The notes under the pieces were generated by a model. The model had not been told where the DNA came from, did not search any database, and saw nothing but the letters and a program-made list of their open reading frames with translations. A program made the position numbers and the translations under genes. Positions 1 to 7,536 of a stretch of DNA of 64,000 nt are shown in pieces (positions within the stretch are counted from its first letter, which is position 1; each line of letters opens with the position of its first letter). Where the stretch lies: contig NZ_JACAQA010000012.1 in NCBI RefSeq assembly GCF_013385425.1, positions 62,229 through 126,228 of the forward strand, written 5' to 3'. This DNA is from Pseudomonas gingeri. Lineage in GTDB: Bacteria > Pseudomonadota > Gammaproteobacteria > Pseudomonadales > Pseudomonadaceae.

Positions 1-1
1 C

Positions 2-1714
2 GCCCAGGTCATCAACAACCACAACCGACGGGCCGCCACCAGCGCCCTGCACCTGTTCCAGCGCGCCGTGGAACAGAGCGCCAACGCCTTCCTGCTGGTC
101 AGCAGCGAAGGCGTGGTGGAATACGTCAACCCCAGCTTCACCGCCATCACCCAGTACAGCACCGAGGAAGTCCACGGCCAGAAGCTCTCCGAGCTGCCGG
201 CCCTGGAGAACCTCAGCGAGCTGCTGTTCGACGCGCCCTCGAGCCTGGCCAAGAGCAATAGCTGGCAAGGCGAGTTCAAGAGCCGACGCAAGAACCTGGA
301 GCCCTACTGGGGCCAGCTGTCGATCTCCAAGGTCTACGGTGACAACCGCGAACTGACCCACTACATCGGCATCTACGAAGACATCACCCAGAGCAAGCTG
401 GCGCAACAGCGCATCGAACGCCTGGCCTACACCGACAACCTGACCAACCTGGGCAACCGCCCGGCGTTCATCCGCAACCTCGACGAGCGTTTCGCCCGCG
501 ACAGCGACTCGCCCATCAGCCTGCTGCTGGTGGACATCGACAACTTCAAGCGGATCAACGACAGCCTCGGCCACCAGACCGGCGACAAACTGCTGATCAG
601 CCTGGCCCGACGCCTGCGCAACAGCCTGAGCCCGAGCGGCAGCCTGGCGCGCTTTGCCAGTAACGAATTCGCGGTGCTACTGGACGATACCGACCTGGAA
701 ACCGGGCAACAGATCGCCAGCCAGCTGCTGACCACCCTCGACAAGCCGATGTTCGTCGACAACCAGCTGATCAGCGTCACCGGCTCCGTGGGCCTGGCCA
801 GCGCGCCGCTGCATGGCCGCGACCCGCAGACCCTGATGCGCAACGCCGGCCTGGCCCTGCACAAGGCCAAGGCCAACGGCAAGCACCAGGTCCAGGTCTT
901 TACCGAGGCGCTGAACGCCGAGGCCAGCTACAAGCTGTTCGTCGAGAACAACCTGCGCCGGGCCCTGACCCAGAACGAGCTGGACGTGTTCTACCAGCCC
1001 AAGCTCTGCCTGCGCAGCGGCCGCCTGCTGGGCATGGAGGCGCTGTTGCGCTGGAACCACCCGGAACGCGGCATGATCCGCCCGGACCAGTTCATCAGCG
1101 TCGCCGAAGAAACCGGCCTGATCATCCCGATCGGCAAATGGGTCGCGCGCCAGGCCTGCCGCATGAGCAAGCAACTGACCGCCTCCGGGCTGGGCAAGCT
1201 GCAGGTGGCGATCAACCTGTCGCCCAAGCAGTTCTCCGACCCGGACCTGGTGGCCTCCATCGCCAGCATCCTCAAGGAAGAACAGCTGGCGCCGGCCCTG
1301 CTGGAGCTTGAGCTGACCGAAGGCCTGCTGCTGGAAGCCACCGAAGACACCCACCAGCAACTCGACCAGTTGAAAAGGCTTGGCCTGACCCTGGCCATGG
1401 ACGACTTCGGCACCGGCTATTCGTCCCTGAGCTACCTGAAGAAATTCCCGATCGACATCATCAAGATCGATCGCAGCTTCATCCATGAAATCCCGGACAA
1501 CCAGGACGATATGGAAATCACCTCCGCGGTGATCGCCATGGCCCACAACCTGAAGATCAAGGTGGTGGCCGAAGGGATCGAGACTTACGAGCAACTGACC
1601 TTCCTGCGGCGCCACCGTTGCGACGTCGGCCAGGGCTACCTGTTCGACCGGCCGATCCCCGGTCTCGACCTGATCCAGCAGCTCAAACGTTACCCGCGCG
1701 GCCCTTTGGCCTGA
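2..1714 (+). CDS. dipA: Bifunctional GGDEF/EAL c-di-GMP phosphodiesterase, DipA-like (5' end outside window)
   Basis: The frame is open from the first bases of the window, so this is the C-terminal 570 residues of a longer protein. In order it shows a PAS domain (starting around EQSANAFLLVSSEG), a GGDEF domain and an EAL domain. The GGDEF signature reads ASNEF, so diguanylate cyclase activity is unlikely. The EAL part keeps the GMEALLRW motif and the DDFGTGYSSLSYL loop, so c-di-GMP hydrolysis is expected. The downstream neighbours msrA and rlmJ match the surroundings of PA5017 (DipA), which is known for a degenerate GGDEF and an active EAL and for biofilm dispersal. The name rests on that context plus domain order; the missing N-terminus cannot be judged. 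Confidence 0.85.
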   Translation, partial: AQVINNHNRRAATSALHLFQRAVEQSANAFLLVSSEGVVEYVNPSFTAITQYSTEEVHGQKLSELPALENLSELLFDAPSSLAKSNSWQGEFKSRRKNLEPYWGQLSISKVYGDNRELTHYIGIYEDITQSKLAQQRIERLAYTDNLTNLGNRPAFIRNLDERFARDSDSPISLLLVDIDNFKRINDSLGHQTGDKLLISLARRLRNSLSPSGSLARFASNEFAVLLDDTDLETGQQIASQLLTTLDKPMFVDNQLISVTGSVGLASAPLHGRDPQTLMRNAGLALHKAKANGKHQVQVFTEALNAEASYKLFVENNLRRALTQNELDVFYQPKLCLRSGRLLGMEALLRWNHPERGMIRPDQFISVAEETGLIIPIGKWVARQACRMSKQLTASGLGKLQVAINLSPKQFSDPDLVASIASILKEEQLAPALLELELTEGLLLEATEDTHQQLDQLKRLGLTLAMDDFGTGYSSLSYLKKFPIDIIKIDRSFIHEIPDNQDDMEITSAVIAMAHNLKIKVVAEGIETYEQLTFLRRHRCDVGQGYLFDRPIPGLDLIQQLKRYPRGPLA

Positions 1715-1792
1715 CAGCGCTGTAACACTCGGGCACACTGTCGGTCTATCCTACTGTATCGCTTATCCCAACCTGACTGAGAGGACTGTGAC

Positions 1793-2440
1793 ATGGTCTT
1801 GCGCTCGGAAATACTGGTGAACAAAAACGTGCTCCCAACCAAAGAACAAGCTCTGCCTGGCCGCGAAACCCCGATGAGCGTGCCGGAAAACCATTTCGTT
1901 AACGGCAACCCGCTGCTGGGGCCCTTCCCCGGCAACGTGGAATTCGCGATTTTCGGCCTGGGTTGCTTCTGGGGCGCGGAACGACGCTTCTGGCAACGTG
2001 AAGGGGTGTACAGCACCTCGGTGGGTTACGCCGGCGGTTTCACGCCGAACCCGACCTACGAAGAAGTCTGCTCGGGCCTGACCGGCCATAGCGAAGTGGT
2101 TCTGGTGGTGTATGAACCGGAAATCGTCAGCTACGAGCAACTGCTCGCGCTGTTCTGGGAACTGCACGATCCGACCCAGGGCATGCGCCAGGGCAACGAC
2201 ATCGGCAGCCAGTACCGCTCGGTGATCTACGCCACCAAGCCGGATCAGTTGGAAGCGGCACTGAAGAGCAAGCAGCTGTACCAGGCCGAACTGAGCAAGG
2301 CCGGGCATGGCACGATCACCACGGAAATCGACGAAGCGCCGACCTTCTTCTATGCCGAGGCCTATCACCAGCAGTACCTGGCGAAGAACCCCGAAGGCTA
2401 TTGCGGGATTCGCGGCACGGGCGTGACCTGCCCGATCTGA
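1793..2440 (+). CDS. msrA: Peptide methionine-S-sulfoxide reductase MsrA
   Basis: Reduces methionine-S-sulfoxide in proteins and free methionine, repairing oxidative damage in the cytoplasm. The 215-residue protein has the catalytic GCFWGAERRFW motif with nucleophilic Cys58, and two C-terminal cysteines, Cys204 and Cys213, placed as recycling cysteines. About 45 residues precede the core, as in the long MsrA form of pseudomonads. The ATG is preceded by a GAGAGGA ribosome site. It starts 78 bases after the dipA-like gene on the same strand and is probably a separate unit. The family is very well conserved. Confidence 0.96.
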   Translation: MVLRSEILVNKNVLPTKEQALPGRETPMSVPENHFVNGNPLLGPFPGNVEFAIFGLGCFWGAERRFWQREGVYSTSVGYAGGFTPNPTYEEVCSGLTGHSEVVLVVYEPEIVSYEQLLALFWELHDPTQGMRQGNDIGSQYRSVIYATKPDQLEAALKSKQLYQAELSKAGHGTITTEIDEAPTFFYAEAYHQQYLAKNPEGYCGIRGTGVTCPI

Positions 2441-2484
2441 TTCAGCACCCGGCGTCGGACACAGGTTTTGCGGACACCACAGAC

Positions 2485-2560
2485 CTGTAGGAGCCTGGCT
2501 TGCCAGCGAAGAGGCCCTCAAGAGCGCCAAAAGCTTCGCGGGCAAGCCCTGCCCCTACAG
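2485..2560. repeat. REPIN-like pair of inverted REP sequences
   Basis: Two 27-base arms (2485-2511 and 2534-2560) are imperfect inverted copies of each other. Each carries the CTGTAGG end and the GGCTTGCC core seen at several other intergenic sites in this window. The pair sits in the gap between the convergent msrA and rlmJ genes. Such paired REPs are abundant between genes in fluorescent Pseudomonas and are moved by RAYT transposases encoded elsewhere. Confidence 0.8.
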
Positions 2561-2607
2561 TTGCGCGATGTGTTCAGAGCATCGGGGGAAAACCCAAGGC
2601 CCCCGAC

Positions 2608-3444
2608 TTACTCGGCAATCAACCAATCCATCCGCCAATCACCCTGGGTCTGCCCCAGCTTCTGCGCCAGCCACGGCAACAACTCCCGCAGCTCCTCTTC
2701 CAGCCCCCACGGCGGATTGGCAATCGCCAGGCCCGAACCGTTCAGGCTCGCCGGCGTATCCAGCGGATGCACCAACAATTCCACCCGCAGCAATTTCGGC
2801 GCACCGCTACCGGCCAGATCCTGATAGAAGCGCTTCAGGGCGCGCTGATCCTTGATCGGATACCAGATCGCCGCCACCGTCTGGCGCATACGCCCGATGG
2901 CTTCCTTGAGCGATGCCGCACAGCGCTGCATCTCATCCAGCTGTTCGAACGGCGGATCGATCAGCAGCACCGCACGCTTCTCTGCTACCGGCAGCAAGGC
3001 CCGCGCCACATGCCAGCCTTCGCCCAGGTGCACCGCCACGCGCCGGTCGCCCTTCATATTGTCCTTGAGCAGCTTGCCGTCTTCCGGGTGCTTCTCGTTG
3101 AGCAGGATCCGCTCGCGCTCACGGGTCAGGCGTCGCGCCAGCTCCGGCGAGCCCGGGTAGTAGCGCAATTCGCCATCCGGGTTCATCTCGTGCAGCACAC
3201 GCATGTAGTCGGCGGTCACCGCCGGCAACGCCTGCTCGCCCCACAAGCGGGCGATCCCCTCCAGGTATTCGCCGGTGCGGCTGGCCTGGTCGCCCTTGAG
3301 GTCGTACAGGCCAATGCCGGCGTGACTGTCGATATAGGCGAACGGCTGCTCCTTGCGCGCCATCAGGGCGATCAAACGAGTCAGGATCAGGTGTTTCAAG
3401 ACGTCGGCGTGATTGCCGGCGTGGAAGGCGTGACGGTAGTTCAT
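2608..3444 (-). CDS. rlmJ: 23S rRNA (adenine(2030)-N6)-methyltransferase RlmJ
   Basis: Methylates N6 of A2030 in 23S rRNA, using S-adenosylmethionine. The 278-residue protein begins MNYRHAFHAGNHADVLKH, the typical start of the RlmJ/YhiR family, and carries the N6-adenine methyltransferase motif DPPF at residues 163-166. The length fits the family (about 280). It is convergent with msrA and divergent from the following small membrane protein gene. PAO1 has an orthologue in the same place. Confidence 0.94.
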   Translation of the reverse strand: MNYRHAFHAGNHADVLKHLILTRLIALMARKEQPFAYIDSHAGIGLYDLKGDQASRTGEYLEGIARLWGEQALPAVTADYMRVLHEMNPDGELRYYPGSPELARRLTRERERILLNEKHPEDGKLLKDNMKGDRRVAVHLGEGWHVARALLPVAEKRAVLLIDPPFEQLDEMQRCAASLKEAIGRMRQTVAAIWYPIKDQRALKRFYQDLAGSGAPKLLRVELLVHPLDTPASLNGSGLAIANPPWGLEEELRELLPWLAQKLGQTQGDWRMDWLIAE

Positions 3445-3595
3445 GGCGACTCCTGCGAAGGAGGCGAAGTTTACCTTGTGCCCGGGCGTACGTCAGGTCG
3501 CAGCGTATCGGCGGCATCGGAAGTGTCTGACATATTCCCGGGGCCGGGCAGTGATAAGGTCGTTTTCCCGCCTATCGGAAAGAAGGATCCGAGCA

Positions 3596-4090
3596 ATGAC
3601 CACCCGCTACGCCAAGATTGTCCTCACCCTGGCCCTCGCGGCCTTCGCCTTTATGGTCACGTTCAACAATATCACCGACTACGGTTCCAACTTCGCCTTT
3701 GTCCGCCATGTACTGAGCATGGACACCACCTTCCCGGACAATGCCGCGATGTACCGCGCAATCACCACCCCCGCGCTCTGGCACGCCGCCTATTGGCTGA
3801 TCATCTTCGGCGAAGGCCTGACCGCGGTGCTGCTGGCCCGTGGAGCCTGGTCACTCTGGCAAGCGCGCAAACGCGACGCCGCCAGCTTCGCCCAGGCGAA
3901 GCAGTGGGTCATCGGCGGCGCAACCGTCGGTTTCCTGGTCTGGTTCTTCGGTTTCATGGTGGTCGGCGGCGAATGGTTCCTGATGTGGCAATCGCAGACC
4001 TGGAATGGCCAGGAGCCGGCCTTCAAGTTCTACATGGCTATTCTCGGAGTGCTGATCTTCGTCAATCAGGCGGACAACGAGCTGGCTTAA
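3596..4090 (+). CDS. Small integral membrane protein, DUF2165 family
   Basis: Encodes 164 residues with several hydrophobic segments (around residues 5-22, 60-80, 100-125 and 138-155). It resembles the DUF2165 family of predicted small membrane proteins, whose function is unknown. The frame stays open upstream to 3443, but the ATG at 3596 is chosen because AAGGA lies 8 bases before it and the protein then starts directly before the first membrane segment. Conserved-looking stretches include FNNITDYGSN and the glycine-rich third segment. It is divergent from rlmJ. The family call is from memory; the membrane location is visible in the sequence. Confidence 0.8.
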   Translation: MTTRYAKIVLTLALAAFAFMVTFNNITDYGSNFAFVRHVLSMDTTFPDNAAMYRAITTPALWHAAYWLIIFGEGLTAVLLARGAWSLWQARKRDAASFAQAKQWVIGGATVGFLVWFFGFMVVGGEWFLMWQSQTWNGQEPAFKFYMAILGVLIFVNQADNELA

Positions 4091-4259
4091 TCCGGCCACT
4101 TGCCGATTGCGCGCCAGTATCGGACACTGGCGCGCCGGTTTGCGGTCCGACCACGGGCGCAGCACCCAAGGTCATTGGCGACTCAGACACACGAGACCAT
4201 TAAGCGACCGCACCTGCCTGGCAGTGCTCATTAATGGAATTCCACTGAGTCGAGATTTT

Positions 4260-5528
4260 ATGAAAGACGCAACGATTGCGCTCCATCACGGTTTCAAGTC
4301 GGACCCGACCACCAAGGCCGTGGCCGTGCCCATCTACCAGAACGTCGCCTTCGAATTCGATAACGCCCAGCACGGCGCCGACCTGTTCAACCTGGATGTC
4401 CCGGGCAATATCTACACCCGGATCATGAACCCCACCAACGATGTGCTGGAACAGCGCCTCGCCGCCCTCGAAGGCGGGATCGCCGGGTTGGCGGTGTCCG
4501 CCGGCAGCGCCGCGATCCACTACGCGATCCAGACCCTGACCCGTGCCGGCGACAATATCGTCTCCACGCCACAACTCTACGGCGGCACCTACACCCTCTT
4601 CGCCCACCTGCTGCCAAGCTTCGGTGTCGATGTGCGCTTCGCCCGCGACGACTCACCCGAAGCCATCGCCGAACTGATCGACGAGAACACCAAGCTGGTC
4701 TATTGCGAAAGTATCGGTAATCCGGCGGGCAATATCGTCGATCTCCAGCGCTTCGCCGAGGTTGCCCATGCCCGCGGCGTACCACTGATGGTCGATAACA
4801 CCGTGGCGACGCCGATCCTGTGCAAGCCGATCGAGTTTGGTGCCGATATCGTCGTGCACTCGGTGACCAAGTACGTCGGTGGCCACGGCAACTCCCTGGG
4901 CGGGGTGATTGTCGATGCCGGCACTTTCCCCTGGGCCGACTACCCGGAAAAATTCCCCGGCCTGAACACCCCGGAGGCCGCCTATCACGGCGTGGTCTAC
5001 ACGGAAAAATTCGGCCCGGCGGCCTTTATCGCCCGCGCCCGCACCGTGCCGTTGCGCAATACCGGCGCGGCCCTGGCGCCGATGAACGCCTTCCTGCTAC
5101 TGCAAGGCCTGGAAACCCTGGCCTTGCGCATGGAGCGGCATACCGAGAACGCGCTCAAGGTGGCGCAGTTCCTCAAGGCCCACGAGCAAGTGGCCTGGGT
5201 CAGTTACGCCGGCCTGCCGGACCATCCGCACCATGAGCTGGCGCTCAAGTACATGCAGGGCAAGCCTTCGGCGATCCTCTCGTTCGGCCTCAAGGGCGGC
5301 TATGCAGCCGGTGTGCGTTTCTACGATGCACTGCAGATCTTCAAGCGCCTGGTGAATATCGGCGACGCCAAGTCCCTGGCCTGCCACCCGGCCTCCACCA
5401 CCCACCGGCAAATGAACGAGCAAGAGCAGGCCAAGGCCGGCGTGAAACCGGAAATGATCCGCCTGTCCGTTGGCATCGAGGCGATCGAGGATATCCTCGA
5501 AGACCTGCAACAAGCGCTACGCGCTTAA
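4260..5528 (+). CDS. metY: O-acetyl/O-succinylhomoserine sulfhydrylase (homocysteine synthase) MetY
   Basis: A PLP-dependent Cys/Met metabolism enzyme that makes homocysteine directly from an acylated homoserine and sulfide. The 422-residue protein has the PLP lysine in HSVTKYVGGHG (Lys204), the GNPAGNIVDL stretch and the long C-terminal domain typical of O-acetylhomoserine sulfhydrylases (about 425 residues). The frame continues upstream to 4107, but the ATG at 4260 gives the family N-terminus MKDATIALHHGFKSDP. It stands alone on the plus strand and converges on putP, with a terminator hairpin between them. PAO1 has the orthologue PA5025 in the same neighbourhood. Confidence 0.93.
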   Translation: MKDATIALHHGFKSDPTTKAVAVPIYQNVAFEFDNAQHGADLFNLDVPGNIYTRIMNPTNDVLEQRLAALEGGIAGLAVSAGSAAIHYAIQTLTRAGDNIVSTPQLYGGTYTLFAHLLPSFGVDVRFARDDSPEAIAELIDENTKLVYCESIGNPAGNIVDLQRFAEVAHARGVPLMVDNTVATPILCKPIEFGADIVVHSVTKYVGGHGNSLGGVIVDAGTFPWADYPEKFPGLNTPEAAYHGVVYTEKFGPAAFIARARTVPLRNTGAALAPMNAFLLLQGLETLALRMERHTENALKVAQFLKAHEQVAWVSYAGLPDHPHHELALKYMQGKPSAILSFGLKGGYAAGVRFYDALQIFKRLVNIGDAKSLACHPASTTHRQMNEQEQAKAGVKPEMIRLSVGIEAIEDILEDLQQALRA

Positions 5529-5535
5529 AGCAAAA

Positions 5536-5561
5536 CGGCCCGCCTCCAGGGAGGCGGGCCG
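5536..5561 (-). terminator. Rho-independent terminator between convergent metY and putP
   Basis: A perfect 11-bp GC stem (CGGCCCGCCTC with GAGGCGGGCCG) encloses a 4-base loop. Read on the minus strand it is followed by TTTTGCTTT, so it best serves putP. On the plus strand the uridine tract is missing, so any effect on metY would be weaker. Confidence 0.85.
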
Positions 5562-5596
5562 CTAAGCGTTCAGGGCTTCAGCCCCCCCCCCTTCGA

Positions 5597-7081
5597 TCAG
5601 TGCTCCAGGCGGAATTGCTTCTCTGCCGCGTCGAAGCGCCGTAGCATCAGCGCCGAGGGCGCACCCATCCGGCTGACGATATAGATCGCCAGACTGGCGA
5701 AGATAAAGCCTGGAATAATTTCGTACAGCCCCAGCAGGTTGAAGTGCTTCCAGACGATCACCGTGATTGCCCCCACCAGAATCCCGGCCAATGCGCCATT
5801 GCGGGTCATGTCCTTCCAGATCACCGAGATCAGCACCACCGGACCGAACGCCGCACCAAAACCGGCCCAGGCGTAGCTCACCAGGCCCAGCACGCGGTTT
5901 TCCGGATTGGCCGCGAGGGCGATGGCCACCAGCGCCACCAACAACACCATGGCGCGACCGACCCAGACCAGCTCGCGCTGGGAAGCCGACTTACGCAGGA
6001 AGGTCTTGTAGAAATCCTCGGTCAGGGCGCTGGAGCACACCAGTAACTGGCAGCTCAAAGTGCTCATCACCGCCGCCAGGATCGCCGACAGCAGCACACC
6101 CGCAACCCACGGATTGAACAGAATCTTCGCCAGCTCGATAAACACCCGCTCATGGTTCTCACCCACGGGGCCGGCCACCTCGGGATGCGCCGAGAAGTAG
6201 GCGATGCCGAAGAAGCCCACCGCCACGGTGCCGCCCAGGCAGAGGATCATCCAGGTCATGGAAATGCGCCGGGCCTTGGCAATCGACTTGACCGAATCCG
6301 CCGCCATGAAGCGCGCCAGGATATGCGGCTGGCCGAAGTAGCCCAGGCCCCAGCCCATCAGCGAGAGAATGCCGACGAAGGTGGTGCCCTTGAGCATGTC
6401 GAAGTTGGCCGGATCCTTGGTTTCAATGGCCAGGAAGGTGGTGTCGACGCCACCGGTGGCCAGCAGCACGATGATCGGCGTCAGGATCAGCGCGAAGATC
6501 ATCAGCGTGGCTTGCACGGTATCGGTCCAGCTGACCGCCAGGAAACCACCGATAAAGGTGTAGGCAATGGTCGCCGCCGCGCCGGCCCACAAGGCCGTTT
6601 CATAGGACATGCCGAAAGTACTTTCGAACAACCGCGCCCCGGCAACGATGCCCGACGCACAGTAGATGGTGAAGAACACCAGGATCACCAGCGCGGCAAT
6701 GATCCGCAGCAGGCCGCTGTGATCCTCGAAACGACTGGAGAAATAGTCCGGCAGGGTCAGCGCATCGCCATTGTGCTCGGTCTGTACCCGCAGGCGCCCG
6801 GCGACGAACAGCCAGTTCAGGTAGGCCCCGACGATCAGGCCGATGGCGATCCAGCTTTCCGACAGCCCCGACAGGTAGATCGCACCGGGCAAACCCATCA
6901 GCAACCAGCCGCTCATATCGGAAGCGCCGGCCGACAGCGCGGTGACAACGCTGCCAAGGCTGCGGCCGCCGAGAATGTAATCGGAGAGGTTATTGGTCGA
7001 GCGATAAGCCATCAGGCCGATCAGCACCATGGCGGCGATATAGATCACGAACGTGATCAGGGTGGGGTTGCTTACACTCAT
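5597..7081 (-). CDS. putP: Sodium/proline symporter PutP
   Basis: Imports proline with Na+ across the inner membrane. The 494-residue protein is hydrophobic throughout, with about 13 predicted membrane segments, and shows SSS-family hallmarks: the SDYILGGRSLG stretch near residue 35, SAGASDMSGWLLMGLPG with the Na+/proline-binding region near residues 50-65, and the LTLPDYFSSRF segment. It is divergent from putA across a 455-base control region with PutA-type sites, so it is probably induced by proline through loss of PutA repression. A ten-cytosine run (5582-5591) lies just after the stop codon. Confidence 0.95.
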   Translation of the reverse strand: MSVSNPTLITFVIYIAAMVLIGLMAYRSTNNLSDYILGGRSLGSVVTALSAGASDMSGWLLMGLPGAIYLSGLSESWIAIGLIVGAYLNWLFVAGRLRVQTEHNGDALTLPDYFSSRFEDHSGLLRIIAALVILVFFTIYCASGIVAGARLFESTFGMSYETALWAGAAATIAYTFIGGFLAVSWTDTVQATLMIFALILTPIIVLLATGGVDTTFLAIETKDPANFDMLKGTTFVGILSLMGWGLGYFGQPHILARFMAADSVKSIAKARRISMTWMILCLGGTVAVGFFGIAYFSAHPEVAGPVGENHERVFIELAKILFNPWVAGVLLSAILAAVMSTLSCQLLVCSSALTEDFYKTFLRKSASQRELVWVGRAMVLLVALVAIALAANPENRVLGLVSYAWAGFGAAFGPVVLISVIWKDMTRNGALAGILVGAITVIVWKHFNLLGLYEIIPGFIFASLAIYIVSRMGAPSALMLRRFDAAEKQFRLEH

Positions 7082-7225
7082 TGAAAAATCCCTGGCATTG
7101 TTTTTATTGAGCGACGGTCCGACCGACGCAAAGCATGATGTTTGTCAGACGATTAAACGCAGCAGGCATTTATGAGCGATATTTCCTCAGGAAAATCGCC
7201 AGCCACGACCTACCGCACGTAGGAG

Positions 7226-7464
7226 GTTGCACTGCGGCGGCGAATGCTATTCAACAAACCGAATAAGGTGCAACCCATTTCGCCCGAATAAGTTGCACCT
7301 ATTGAATTTTGCGTATTTTCCGACGATTTCCCGCCCTTTTTCAGTGCGAGAAATGCCCCTGTCGCCCGGAAAACCCCGGACTGAAGGCGCCAGGTACAAG
7401 TGGGAAAATAATTCCTGATCTGCCGCCGTTTTTTCCTGCAAAAAAAGGGTTGCACCCGGTTGCA
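7226..7464. promoter_or_regulatory. put control region: five PutA operator motifs (GTTGCA)
   Basis: GTTGCA occurs at 7226-7231, 7292-7297, 7449-7454 and 7459-7464 on the plus strand, and as TGCAAC at 7269-7274. About 0.2 copies would be expected by chance in the 455-base putP-putA gap, counting both strands. GTTGCA is the core bound by the ribbon-helix-helix domain of E. coli PutA. The sites form a putP-proximal group of three and a putA-proximal pair 10 bases apart, about one helical turn. This fits autogenous repression of both genes by PutA, with looping possible. Nothing else recognisable is in the gap. Confidence 0.75.
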
Positions 7465-7536
7465 CCTCGATCGAGCCAGCGCTACTCTTTCTGCCAGCTG
7501 ATGCCACGCCATCGTGGTAACCATGAGGATAAGAAA

